From an uncultured Lachnospiraceae bacterium (GTDB lineage Bacteria > Bacillota > Clostridia > Lachnospirales > Lachnospiraceae), in NCBI GenBank assembly GCA_947589095.1, contig CANQBX010000003.1, positions 29,404 through 93,403 of the forward strand: 64,000 nucleotides of DNA, written 5' to 3'. Below are positions 42,776 to 51,624 of this stretch, piece after piece (positions within the stretch are counted from its first letter, which is position 1; each line of letters starts with the position of its first letter). The notes beneath the pieces are model-generated. The model was given only the letters and a program-made list of their open reading frames with translations. It had not been told where the DNA came from and made no database searches. The position numbers were made by a program, and so were the translations under genes.

Positions 42776-44923
42776 ATGAAAGTAAGAATCGGAATCGACG
42801 TCGGCGGCACATTTACGGACGCCGCCCTTATTGACAATGATACATTTGAACTGATCGGAACAGCCAAAATTCCCACCACGCACAGCTCAAAGGCCGGCGT
42901 GGCGGAAGGCATAATCCAGGTGCTTAAACGGGTCATGGAGGAGCACAGCATACGCCCGGAGGATGTAGTATTCATTTCCCATGGGACGACTCAGGCCACG
43001 AACGCCCTTCTGGAGGGGGACGTGGTAAAGGTCGGCGTGGTTACGATCGGAAAAGGCCTGGAGGGAACCAAGTCAAAGTCCGATACGAACATGGGGGATA
43101 TCCCTCTGACGGAGACGAAGGCGATCCATTCCGTCAATGAATATGTGGAACGCGATACGGCTGATTTCAGCGAGAGGATCGCAAAGGCGATCTTGTCCCT
43201 GCGGGATAACGGATGCGCGGCGATCGTGGCTGCGGAAGCCTTCAGCGTGGATCATCCGGAGAATGAGATGCAGGCCGCGGCGGCGTGCGCCGGGCTCGGC
43301 GTAGCTGCGACTACCACGAATGAGATCTCCAAGCTGTACGGTTTGAAGGTGCGGACCAGAACCGCGGTAGTGAACGCCAGCATTATGCCGAAGATGCTGG
43401 AAGCGGCGAATATGACGGAGGAGAGTATTATAAACGCGGGGATCCGGACGCCCCTGATGGTCATGCGCTGCGACGGCGGCGTTATGACCGTGGAGGAGGT
43501 GCGGAAGCGCCCGATCCTTACGATCCTGTCCGGACCGGCGGCCGGCGTGGCCGGCGCTCTTATGTATGAGAAGCTGACGCACGGTATATTTCTTGAGGTA
43601 GGCGGGACGAGTACGGATATCTCCTGTATCCGCGACGGCCGGGTAATGATCCGTTACGCGGAGGTGGGAGGCCATAAGACATATCTGAATTCCCTGGATG
43701 TGCGGACAGTGGGCATCGGCGGAGGCAGCATGATGCAGCTTGAGGATGGGAAGCTGAAGGATGTGGGACCGCGCAGCGTGCATATCGCAGGCCTGCCGTA
43801 TGAGGTGTATTCTCCGGCGGAGGAGATCGTCGATCCGGTCCTGGAGGCTGTGCGGCCCATGGAGGGAGATCCGGAGTACGCGTATGTGCGGTGCGCGAAC
43901 GGCAGGGCCTATGCGCTGTCGCTTTCCGGCGCGGCGAATATCGCCGGATATGTTCCGGAAGGCGACTACGCGAGAGGCGATATAGAAGCGGCCAGGAGGG
44001 CCTGGAAGCCTCTTGCGGATAATATGGGTATTTCCGTGGAGGAGGCGGCCAGGCGCGCCCTGGAACTGTCCGCTGGGAAAAACGCGCGGGTGGTAAAGGC
44101 GCTGATCGAGGATTACCAGCTGGATCCGCGTACCGTGACTTTGGTTGGCGGAGGCGGAGGAGCCTCCAGCGTTGTGCCCCATTTGGCGGAGCATCTGGGA
44201 CTTAAGGGACGCAATGCCAGAAACGCCCCGGTGATCTCGACGATCGGCGTGGCTTTGGCTATGATACGCGATACCGTGGAGAGAACCATTGCCAATCCCA
44301 CCCAGGAGGATATCCTGATGGTGCGCCGGGAAGCGGAAGAGCGGGCGGTGAAGGCCGGCGCCAATCCGGAGACCGTTGAGATATCCGTGGAGGTCGACGC
44401 CACCCAAAATATGGTAAGGGCCATCGCCATCGGAACCACAGAGCTCCGGTCCAAGGATCTGACCAAACGGATACTTCCGAAGGAAGAGATCGTGGCCAAA
44501 GTGGCGGATACGCTGAATACAGGGACGGAGGATATCCGGGTGACCGCGGATATCGGCACGATGTATGCCATGCAGAAGCGGGAGGTGCGGAAACGGTTTT
44601 TCGGCCTGCTCAGGAATGTTACGGCGCCGACCTGCATCGTGGATAACGAGGGGATCATCCGGCTGCAGAAATCCAACGGTCACGTGTTCCCCTGCCAGGG
44701 GAGAAACTGGAAGGACGTCCTTGTGAGGGCTATGAGCGACCTGACCGAGTATAATGACGGCGGCAAGACGCTGCCCAATGTATATATGGTTTTCGGAAAG
44801 AGAATTATCGACCTGTCGGGCCTTATCGACGAGAACCATGTGCTGTCGCTGGCAGACGTGGAGCTGGCTGCGGCAAGGCCGGACGACGAGATGATCGTGC
44901 TCTGTTCGGACCGCACGGACTGA
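42776..44923 (+). CDS. Hydantoinase/oxoprolinase family protein, HyuA-like subunit
   Basis: A 715-residue protein of the hydantoinase A/oxoprolinase family: an actin-like ATP site RIGIDVGGTFTDAALIDND, then FISHGTTQATNALLEGD, and GGTSTDISCIRDG in the second half. Relatives use ATP to open 5-oxoproline, hydantoin or acetone-type carbonyl groups, normally with a HyuB subunit; no hyuB gene is near. The C-terminal about 150 residues differ from the classical HyuA end. ATG 42776 is favoured because GGGTAGGA lies before it. It is the putative central enzyme of this cluster. Confidence 0.88.
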   Translation: MKVRIGIDVGGTFTDAALIDNDTFELIGTAKIPTTHSSKAGVAEGIIQVLKRVMEEHSIRPEDVVFISHGTTQATNALLEGDVVKVGVVTIGKGLEGTKSKSDTNMGDIPLTETKAIHSVNEYVERDTADFSERIAKAILSLRDNGCAAIVAAEAFSVDHPENEMQAAAACAGLGVAATTTNEISKLYGLKVRTRTAVVNASIMPKMLEAANMTEESIINAGIRTPLMVMRCDGGVMTVEEVRKRPILTILSGPAAGVAGALMYEKLTHGIFLEVGGTSTDISCIRDGRVMIRYAEVGGHKTYLNSLDVRTVGIGGGSMMQLEDGKLKDVGPRSVHIAGLPYEVYSPAEEIVDPVLEAVRPMEGDPEYAYVRCANGRAYALSLSGAANIAGYVPEGDYARGDIEAARRAWKPLADNMGISVEEAARRALELSAGKNARVVKALIEDYQLDPRTVTLVGGGGGASSVVPHLAEHLGLKGRNARNAPVISTIGVALAMIRDTVERTIANPTQEDILMVRREAEERAVKAGANPETVEISVEVDATQNMVRAIAIGTTELRSKDLTKRILPKEEIVAKVADTLNTGTEDIRVTADIGTMYAMQKREVRKRFFGLLRNVTAPTCIVDNEGIIRLQKSNGHVFPCQGRNWKDVLVRAMSDLTEYNDGGKTLPNVYMVFGKRIIDLSGLIDENHVLSLADVELAAARPDDEMIVLCSDRTD

Positions 44924-44938
44924 TTATAAGGGGGGCCT

Positions 44939-45496
44939 ATGAATCCGTTTCCTTTTCCAGACAAAGAGAACAGCATGCAGATCCTGCTGGATGATCCGGT
45001 GATCGCCAAAATTGATCCGGACGAGATTGAGGGAATCTTTGAGGACGCCTGGACGATGGGCCGGAACGCGGCGGAAGAATTCCTGAGGGAATATCCCGAA
45101 GCGCCGGAGCACATGGAGGATTTCCTGCGGGAGCAGGGGTTTCAGGTGCAGACGGCGGATGTGGATTATGTCCTGGGGAACAGAAGATATTTCTGCGAAT
45201 ATTACTCCGCGCAGAATATTGTTAAGATATACCGCCGGTCGGTGGAGCTGTGGTGTAAGGAGAATGGTTTTGATTACCGGCGCGGCTTAAGCCTGATCCT
45301 GTGCCATGAATATTACCATTATCTGGAATGGCATAAGCTGGGGATGACTTCGCGCCGCCATCTGGTGCATATATGGAAGCTGGGACCGTGGAAATTCGGT
45401 AAGACCGGCGTCCCTGCCCTGAGCGAGATAGCGGCCAATGCTTTTGCCGGGACGTGTTATCTGCGGATGGCCGCCGGCGGGGAGAAGGAGGAATAG
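44939..45496 (+). CDS. HExxH-motif protein, putative ImmA/IrrE-like zinc metalloprotein
   Basis: A 185-residue protein I cannot assign to a characterised family. It contains CHEYYHYLEWH (HExxH at residues 123-127) and, 36 residues later, ALSEIAANAFAG, an ExxANxFA pattern like the third zinc ligand of ImmA/IrrE peptidases. The N-terminal half is acidic, and no signal peptide is present. It is embedded, with 15-nt and 0-nt spacings, between the oxoprolinase and FAD oxidoreductase genes. A role in processing, regulation or amide hydrolysis is possible. Confidence 0.7.
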   Translation: MNPFPFPDKENSMQILLDDPVIAKIDPDEIEGIFEDAWTMGRNAAEEFLREYPEAPEHMEDFLREQGFQVQTADVDYVLGNRRYFCEYYSAQNIVKIYRRSVELWCKENGFDYRRGLSLILCHEYYHYLEWHKLGMTSRRHLVHIWKLGPWKFGKTGVPALSEIAANAFAGTCYLRMAAGGEKEE

Positions 45497-46870
45497 ATGT
45501 ATCATTACCAAAAGGAAATACAGGATGTATTTACCTGCGGCGTACTGGTGGTCGGAGCCGGCCCGGCCGGCTTCGGGGCCGCGGTGGCGGCGGCCAGGAA
45601 CGGCGCCTCCGTCCTATTGATCGACCGGAACGCCATGCCGGGCGGCATGGCTACCGCCGGTCTGGTAGGACCGTTTATGACATGCTATGACGACGATGGG
45701 CAGGAACAGATCGTTAAGGGGATCTTTGACGAACTTTGCGTGCGGACCGAGCAGGCGGGCGGCGCGATCCATCCGTCGAAGGTGGAAGGCATGACGCCCT
45801 ACAGCTCTTATTACATCCGCAGCCATCGCCATGTGACTCCGTTTTTGTCAGAAACTCTGGCGGTGGTTATGGAGGAGATGCTTCTGCAGGCGGGGGTACG
45901 CGTCATGTATCAGGTTCAGGTATGCGATGCGCTTCGGGAAGGCAGAAGGATTACCGGGGTCGTTGCCGCCAGAAAGGAAGGACTGGCGCTTTTCCGCGCG
46001 GATACATACATTGACTGTACGGGAGACGCGGATGTGGCGGCGTTTGCCGGTCTGGCCTGCTGGATGGGCGACAGGAGGAACGGGCTCATGCAGCCGGCGT
46101 CCCTGTTCTTTGAAGCAGGGGGTATGGACCGGGAACAGTTTGTGGGAGAGCTGGAGCGGCGCCGGGAGGCCGGGGAGCTGGGAATACCGAGTCATAACTG
46201 CTGGAGCTGGTATATCCGTGAAGCGAGGAAGAACGGCGACTGGACGCTGGACCGGGATGAGATCGGCAATTATGAACTGCCCGTTCCGAACCGCTGGAAG
46301 ATGAATGTCACCCGGATGTCCGGCGTGGACGCCACGAAGACAGAGGATGCCACGCGCGCCGTGATGGAGGGACGGCGGCAGATTCGCCAGGTTATGGATT
46401 TTATGCGCAAATATGTCCCCGGCTGCTCCGGCATAGAGCTGATCCAGACCGCGTCTGTGCTGGGCGTCAGGGAGACGAGGCATATTGAAGGGCGGTATGA
46501 GCTTACGGTGGAGGATATTATGCGGCAGAAGCATTTTGATGACGCCGTCTGTACCTTTGCCTATGCGGTGGATATTCATGACGCGGAAGGCGACGGAGGA
46601 GTATTTAAAGAAGTAAACCATTATTATACGATTCCCTTCCGCACGATGGTGCCGGCGGAATGCGATAATCTTCTGGCTGCCGGCAGGAGCATCTGCGGTT
46701 CCTCCGAGGCGGCCGCCAGCTACCGCGTAATGCCCTGCTGCATCGCTACCGGCCAGGCGGCGGGAACCGCGGCGGCCCTTGCCGGAAAGACCGGCAGAGA
46801 GGCGGCGGATGTGGAAATCGACCTGCTGAGGGAGACGCTTGTGCAGCAGGGAGCAGTAATCAGGGATTAA
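45497..46870 (+). CDS. FAD-dependent oxidoreductase
   Basis: A 457-residue flavoprotein. The dinucleotide-binding site is VLVVGAGPAGFGAAVAAARNG with acidic LLIDRN; a second FAD contact TYIDCTGDADVAAFAG and a C-terminal GRSICGSSEAAASYRVMPCCIATGQAAG complete the FAD_oxidored-type fold. Many relatives are found in sugar or amino-acid catabolic clusters. Its ATG directly follows the preceding stop, with GGAGGA inside the upstream gene. Substrate unknown. Confidence 0.9.
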   Translation: MYHYQKEIQDVFTCGVLVVGAGPAGFGAAVAAARNGASVLLIDRNAMPGGMATAGLVGPFMTCYDDDGQEQIVKGIFDELCVRTEQAGGAIHPSKVEGMTPYSSYYIRSHRHVTPFLSETLAVVMEEMLLQAGVRVMYQVQVCDALREGRRITGVVAARKEGLALFRADTYIDCTGDADVAAFAGLACWMGDRRNGLMQPASLFFEAGGMDREQFVGELERRREAGELGIPSHNCWSWYIREARKNGDWTLDRDEIGNYELPVPNRWKMNVTRMSGVDATKTEDATRAVMEGRRQIRQVMDFMRKYVPGCSGIELIQTASVLGVRETRHIEGRYELTVEDIMRQKHFDDAVCTFAYAVDIHDAEGDGGVFKEVNHYYTIPFRTMVPAECDNLLAAGRSICGSSEAAASYRVMPCCIATGQAAGTAAALAGKTGREAADVEIDLLRETLVQQGAVIRD

Positions 46871-46883
46871 GGAGGGGTTCGGC

Positions 46884-47909
46884 ATGAAAGCAGCTGTTTT
46901 TTACGGAAAGCATGATCTGAGGATCATGGACATACCGGTTCCGGAGCCGGGATCCGGAGAGGTCCAGATACGAGTCCGCGCCTGCGGGATCTGCGGCACG
47001 GACGTGCATATCTTCGAAGGAGATGAGGGAGCGGCGAAAAGTCCGCCGGGGACGGTTCTCGGCCATGAATTCGCGGGAGAGATCACCGGGACAGGCCGGG
47101 GAGTCACAGGCTTTCGGGTCGGGGACCGGGTATGCGTGGATCCCAATCAGCTTTGCGGCGTCTGCGATTACTGCCGCGGCGGGCTGGGACATTACTGTAC
47201 GTCCATGATCGGGTACGGTACCACGGCGAACGGCGGTTTTGCGGAATATTGTGTCGTGCCGGTAAGCCAGGTGTACAGGATTGAAGACCATGTTACCTAT
47301 GAGCAGGCGGCCATGACGGAACCGGTGGCCTGCTGCCTGCACGGGATCGATATGTCGGAGATATGCCCCGGCGATACGGTCGTGATCTACGGAGCGGGAA
47401 TGATCGGGCTTGTCATGCTGCAGCTGGCAAGGCTGTCCGGCGCGGCGGTGACGGCTGTGGTGGAGCCGGTCGAGGAAAAGCGGGCCATGGCGAAAAAGCT
47501 GGGGGCGGATATCGTTATAGATCCGTATGCCCAGAATGTCAGGCAGGTGCTTAGGGAGAACGGGATCGGCCGTGTAGCCTCCGTCATCGAGTGCGCGGGA
47601 CGGACGGATACGATCCTGGAAGCCATTGAGATCGCAGGTCCCAAAGCGGTGGTCATGATGTTCGGCCTGACAAAACCGGATGATACGATCGAGGTGAAGC
47701 CGTTTGATCTGTTTAAGCGGGAGGTTGTCCTGAAGGCTTCCTACATCAATCCTTATACCCAGAAGAGAGCGATTTCCCTGATCGGCTCCGGAAGGATAGA
47801 CGTAACCTCCATGATCTGCCGTGTAGCGCCGCTGGAGGAGCTTCCGGTGATCCTGGCGGATCCGAAGCTTCGCAGCAGGGGCAAGTACATCATCAGGACA
47901 GGGGGCTGA
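46884..47909 (+). CDS. Zinc-dependent medium-chain alcohol/sorbitol-type dehydrogenase
   Basis: A 341-residue MDR enzyme. The catalytic zinc ligand is in ACGICGTDVHIFEG, with GHEFAGE; the structural zinc site is CGVCDYCRGGLGHYC; the NAD(P) site is VIYGAGMIGLVMLQLA with an acidic VEP at the strand end, suggesting NAD. It probably oxidises a polyol or secondary alcohol. AGGAGGGG precedes the ATG, 13 nt after the FAD oxidoreductase gene. Confidence 0.92.
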   Translation: MKAAVFYGKHDLRIMDIPVPEPGSGEVQIRVRACGICGTDVHIFEGDEGAAKSPPGTVLGHEFAGEITGTGRGVTGFRVGDRVCVDPNQLCGVCDYCRGGLGHYCTSMIGYGTTANGGFAEYCVVPVSQVYRIEDHVTYEQAAMTEPVACCLHGIDMSEICPGDTVVIYGAGMIGLVMLQLARLSGAAVTAVVEPVEEKRAMAKKLGADIVIDPYAQNVRQVLRENGIGRVASVIECAGRTDTILEAIEIAGPKAVVMMFGLTKPDDTIEVKPFDLFKREVVLKASYINPYTQKRAISLIGSGRIDVTSMICRVAPLEELPVILADPKLRSRGKYIIRTGG

Positions 47910-47913
47910 CGGG

Positions 47914-49080
47914 ATGGCGGTAACGCATTGGTACAGCGCGTGGGCGTATAAGCCGCTTGATATGCGGATCTACCCCCTGTATATGAGGGACCGGAAACAG
48001 GAGTTCAGCTTTATAAGCACCGTGGCCGGATGCGGCCTGCGGCTGCGTTTCTCAAATCTTTACAGTCTGTCGCCTTTGCGGATGGACGCGGTTTATGTGC
48101 ATACGGCTGAAGGGGCGGCGCTCCCCGTATATCTGGACGGAAGGGAGCGGATCCGTCTTCAGCCGGGGCAGGAAATTCTCAGCGACGGGGTTCCGCTTGA
48201 GATCGCTCCCGGAGACAGGATCTGTGTAGAGACCGTATTTGGAGACTGCGTGACGGATACAGCCTGCACATTTTACGAAAATCCCTTCTGCCGGGTCCGT
48301 CATCTGGATCTGACCGGCCGGGAGCGTCTTCCGGTCAGTCCGTTTTTTGAAAGGAATCCGCTGCACCGTTGCGTGGCCGGTTTCGACCGTGTTCTGATCC
48401 GGACGGACCGGCCGGTAAGGACCCTGGCGGCTTTCGGCGACTCCATCACACATATGTCCCGCTGGACGGGACCGCTGGCCATGAGGCTTCTGGATGCCTT
48501 TCCGGGTCAGTTTGTATTTCTCAATTTCGGCGTCTGCGGAAACCGTATCCTGCACGACGCCCACAGATTGTCAGGCCACGGCCGCTGGTTCGGACAGGCG
48601 GGAATCAGCCGGTTTGAGGCGGATCTGTTTACGGATGGGATCCATGCGGATGAAGTTCTGCTCCTTCAGGGAATAAATGATCTGCTGCATCCGTGGGTGG
48701 GAGCGGCGCCCATGGAAGAATGCGCGGGCCCGGAGGAGATACTGGACGGACTTGAGAAAATGGCGGGTATCGCCCACAAGGAGGGAGCAAAGGTCTCCGT
48801 AGGCACATTGATGCCGTTTAACGGATGTAAACAGCATTGGACGCCGGAGCGCGAGCAGGTTCGCGTCAGGGTGAATGAAGGGATTCGTCATTTGGAGAGC
48901 TTCGACCGTGTGCTGGACTGGGATATGTGGACCCGGTCGAAGGAGGATCCTACGAGACTGGATCCGGCGGGCGGGTCGGAGGACCTGCTGCACCCGGGGG
49001 TGGCCGGCGGTATTTCGATGGCGGAGCATGTGGATATCGCCGCTTTTTTCGGAACGGAAGAGAACCTGCAGCAAATGTAA
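47914..49080 (+). CDS. SGNH/GDSL-family hydrolase
   Basis: A 388-residue protein. An N-terminal beta-rich domain of about 165 residues is followed by an SGNH core: AAFGDSITHMS (Ser), NFGVCGNR (Gly), LLQGINDLLHP (Asn), and DLLHPGVAGG (Asp-His). The layout matches bacterial carbohydrate-esterase-like hydrolases. It starts 4 nt after the dehydrogenase stop and completes the operon from 41.3 kb. The substrate is probably an acylated small molecule; no signal peptide is present. Confidence 0.88.
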   Translation: MAVTHWYSAWAYKPLDMRIYPLYMRDRKQEFSFISTVAGCGLRLRFSNLYSLSPLRMDAVYVHTAEGAALPVYLDGRERIRLQPGQEILSDGVPLEIAPGDRICVETVFGDCVTDTACTFYENPFCRVRHLDLTGRERLPVSPFFERNPLHRCVAGFDRVLIRTDRPVRTLAAFGDSITHMSRWTGPLAMRLLDAFPGQFVFLNFGVCGNRILHDAHRLSGHGRWFGQAGISRFEADLFTDGIHADEVLLLQGINDLLHPWVGAAPMEECAGPEEILDGLEKMAGIAHKEGAKVSVGTLMPFNGCKQHWTPEREQVRVRVNEGIRHLESFDRVLDWDMWTRSKEDPTRLDPAGGSEDLLHPGVAGGISMAEHVDIAAFFGTEENLQQM

Positions 49081-49091
49081 GAAAAATCAGC

Positions 49092-49120
49092 TTGCAGGCG
49101 ACCGGAATGTGATATAGAAT
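49092..49120 (+). promoter_or_regulatory. Sigma-A promoter for the amidase lipoprotein
   Basis: TTGCAG at 49092-49097 and TAGAAT at 49115-49120, 17-nt spacing. Confidence 0.55.
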
Positions 49121-49168
49121 AGGCAGGAAGGGAAGAATGAGAAGAATCGGTTTTCGGAGGATCCTGCC

Positions 49169-50485
49169 ATGATGTTTACAAGAAGGAATAAAGAAATTTT
49201 TTTGGTTCTGGCATCCCTGCTTCTGGCGACGGGATGCCAGTCCAGGTATCAGCCGATCGAGACGAGCGCGGCCCAGTTAAGCGGTCCGCTGGGCCTGCCG
49301 GCAGAATCGGAGAACGCGGTTCGGGACGGCGGGGTTCAGACCGGTAATACGGACGAAGCGTCGCTGGCGCTCCGCCCGCAGGAAAATACGGGCGGGCCTC
49401 TGGGTTCGCTTTCCGCGGCGGAATCGGATCCGGCCGGCGGGGAGGCGGAACCGTCCCCGGCGGAGACAGAGCCGACGACACCGGCCGCTCCGGAATTCTC
49501 GGCGGCGGATGAGACGGTCTATGTAACCGGCGACGCGGTAAACGTAAGAGCGTCGTGGAGTACGTCCGGCGATGTGGTCGCGACACTGAATAAAGGAGCC
49601 TCCGTGAAGCGCACCGGATTCAGCGAGGAGTGGAGCAGGGTGATATATCAGGAAAAGGAACGCTATATTGCTTCCCGCTATCTGTCGGCGGAGGCGCCCG
49701 AGACGCAGGCGGCTGTCCGGCCGGCTGCGGCGGAAGGGGAGGTACGCCTGGATCCGAACTGGAAATACGCGGAATTCTCCAAGATCAATTCCGGCGCGGC
49801 CATGCTTTATAAAGCGGACGGCGCCAACCGCAAGGGCATCACGGTCTGTGTGAATGCCGGCCATGGCACGAAAGGCGGTTCTTCTGTAAAGACTCTCTGC
49901 CATCCCGACGGCACCCCGAAGGTGACCGGCGGAAGCACGGCGGCTGGGGCGACTACGGCGACGGCCGTATCGGCCGGTATGACATTCGCGGACGGAACGG
50001 CGGAGCCGAAGGTGACGCTGGCTCTGGCCCTGAAGCTGAAGGCGAAGCTTCTGGCGGCGGGATACGACGTGCTGATGATCCGTGAGAGCGACGATGTGCA
50101 GCTGGATAATATCGCCCGCACGGTGATCGCCAACAACGCGGCCGATTGCCACATCGCTCTTCACTGGGATTCGACCACGAACAATAAAGGCGCGTTCTAT
50201 ATGAGCGTTCCGGGGAATTCCTCGTACCGCGGCATGGAGCCGGTCAAATCCCACTGGCAGCAGCACAACGCTCTGGGCGAGAGCCTGATCGGCGGCCTTA
50301 AGAAGGCGGGCGTGAAGATATTCTCCGGCGGAGCCATGGAGATGGATCTGACCCAGACCTCCTACTCGACGGTTCCCTCCGTCGATATCGAGCTGGGAGA
50401 CAAGGCGTCCGATCACTCGGACGGAACGCTGGAGACGCTGGCGGACGGACTGCTGGCGGGTATAAACGCGTATTTCGGACAGTAG
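49169..50485 (+). CDS. N-acetylmuramoyl-L-alanine amidase lipoprotein with SH3 domain
   Basis: A 438-residue cell-surface enzyme. Signal peptide with lipobox LLATGC; a disordered Pro/Glu/Ala region to about residue 110; a bacterial SH3 domain (VTGDAVNVRASWSTSGDVVATL to RYIASRYL, about 112-172); then an Amidase_3 domain with zinc ligands in VNAGHGT, MIRESDD and HIALHWD and the catalytic Glu in VDIELGD. It should cleave the amide bond between MurNAc and the stem peptide. An insert rich in Gly/Thr/Ala (TGGSTAAGATTATAV) lies early in the catalytic domain. Monocistronic. Confidence 0.93.
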   Translation: MMFTRRNKEIFLVLASLLLATGCQSRYQPIETSAAQLSGPLGLPAESENAVRDGGVQTGNTDEASLALRPQENTGGPLGSLSAAESDPAGGEAEPSPAETEPTTPAAPEFSAADETVYVTGDAVNVRASWSTSGDVVATLNKGASVKRTGFSEEWSRVIYQEKERYIASRYLSAEAPETQAAVRPAAAEGEVRLDPNWKYAEFSKINSGAAMLYKADGANRKGITVCVNAGHGTKGGSSVKTLCHPDGTPKVTGGSTAAGATTATAVSAGMTFADGTAEPKVTLALALKLKAKLLAAGYDVLMIRESDDVQLDNIARTVIANNAADCHIALHWDSTTNNKGAFYMSVPGNSSYRGMEPVKSHWQQHNALGESLIGGLKKAGVKIFSGGAMEMDLTQTSYSTVPSVDIELGDKASDHSDGTLETLADGLLAGINAYFGQ

Positions 50486-50553
50486 ATTTTTTGAGAAAAA
50501 TAAAATTTAGACTACCCAAACAGAAAAATATCGTGTATAATGCAAGGGTGTCC

Positions 50554-50643
50554 GGAGATGTAGCGAAGCGGCCGTAACGCGGCGCACTCGAAATGCGTTT
50601 GTCGGTTTATCCCGGCACAAGGGTTCGAATCCCTTCATCTCCG
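50554..50643 (+). tRNA. tRNA-Ser (anticodon CGA)
   Basis: Acceptor GGAGATG (50554-50560) pairs with CATCTCC (50636-50642); G at 50643 is the discriminator. The anticodon arm GCGCA-CTCGAAA-TGCGT gives CGA, reading UCG. A long variable arm (TGTCGG...CCCGGCA) and TTCGAAT in the T loop confirm a class II serine tRNA. No CCA is encoded. A TATAAT -10 lies at 50536-50541. Confidence 0.95.
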
Positions 50644-50646
50644 CTT

Positions 50647-50680
50647 GGAAGAAAGCCGCTTATGCGGCTTTCTTCCTTAT
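50647..50680 (+). terminator. Intrinsic terminator after tRNA-Ser
   Basis: A perfect 13-bp stem, GGAAGAAAGCCGC (50647-50659) with GCGGCTTTCTTCC (50664-50676), followed by TTAT. Confidence 0.8.
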
Positions 50681-50784
50681 ATCGCGCCGGTATGCCGGAA
50701 AGGACGGCGCATCGGTTCTGCCGCGCCGGCGTGCGGGAAGAGATACCGGCGGCCGGCCGCTATGATTAAGGAGGAGGTACGGTA

Positions 50785-51552
50785 ATGAATTACGGTTTGT
50801 GGGAGATTCTTAAGGAACTGAGATCCGACCGGTACGAATGGGTGGAGCTGTCCCATTCCCTGCGTAATGAAAGCCCTTACTGGGCGGGTATCCCGGAAGG
50901 CTCCGTGGAGCTGGGAAGGGTCTGCTATGATTGGGGGAATCCGATGCTGGACTGCCTGATCCAGACCTTTAAATTTCCGGGACAGTTCGGTACGCACATC
51001 GATTTCCCGGGACATTTCGTGAAGAACAGGGAGCTGTCGGAGGCTTACGGTGTGGAGAACATGATCTATCCGCTCTGCGTCATCGATATCACGGCGAAGG
51101 TGGCGGAGGATGTTCGCTATGCGGCTACAGTGGATGACATTAAGGCGTACGAGGCGCAGTACGGCCCGATCCCGGACGGCGCGTTTGTAGCGCTTTACAC
51201 CGGCTGGGCGAAGAACTGGCCGGATATGGACGCGCTTTCCGGTATCGCCGGGGACGGGAGCGAGAATTTCCCGGGATGGTCCATGGAAGCGCTTCAGTAC
51301 ATTTATGAGGTGAGACACGCGGCGGCCAGCGGGCATGAGACGCTGGATACCGACGCGTCGGCGCTGGCGGCTTCGGCCGGCGACCTGGCCTGCGAGCGGT
51401 ATATCCTGGACAAAGGGAAGCTGCAGATCGAGGTGCTGGACAATCTGGACAAGGTAGCTCCCGCCGGAGCGATCCTGATCGCCGCATGGCCGCGGATCGA
51501 AGGTGCGACGGGACTCCCGGCCAGGGTGATTGCGATCACGCCGAAGAAATAA
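50785..51552 (+). CDS. Cyclase-family metal-dependent hydrolase (kynurenine formamidase-like)
   Basis: A 255-residue cyclase-family protein with the metal-binding HxGTHxDxPxH-type motif (FGTHIDFPGHF) after VELSHSL. Family members hydrolyse formamides, cyclic amides or related compounds; substrate prediction is weak. AGGAGGAGG precedes the ATG. It is followed by an M19 dipeptidase (72 nt) and then by a PF04392-type ABC importer, which may supply its substrate. Confidence 0.88.
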   Translation: MNYGLWEILKELRSDRYEWVELSHSLRNESPYWAGIPEGSVELGRVCYDWGNPMLDCLIQTFKFPGQFGTHIDFPGHFVKNRELSEAYGVENMIYPLCVIDITAKVAEDVRYAATVDDIKAYEAQYGPIPDGAFVALYTGWAKNWPDMDALSGIAGDGSENFPGWSMEALQYIYEVRHAAASGHETLDTDASALAASAGDLACERYILDKGKLQIEVLDNLDKVAPAGAILIAAWPRIEGATGLPARVIAITPKK

Positions 51553-51624
51553 CGGAAACTGGGAGCCGGGCAAAAGTACGGAGACGGCCGGCGGCGGGCA
51601 GTAGAACAGGAGAGATCAGGATCT

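Noticed and set aside
43073..44839. A 588-codon ORF opposite the oxoprolinase gene
   Set aside because: A shadow frame: the plus strand encodes a conserved protein, while this frame is His/Arg-rich without domains.
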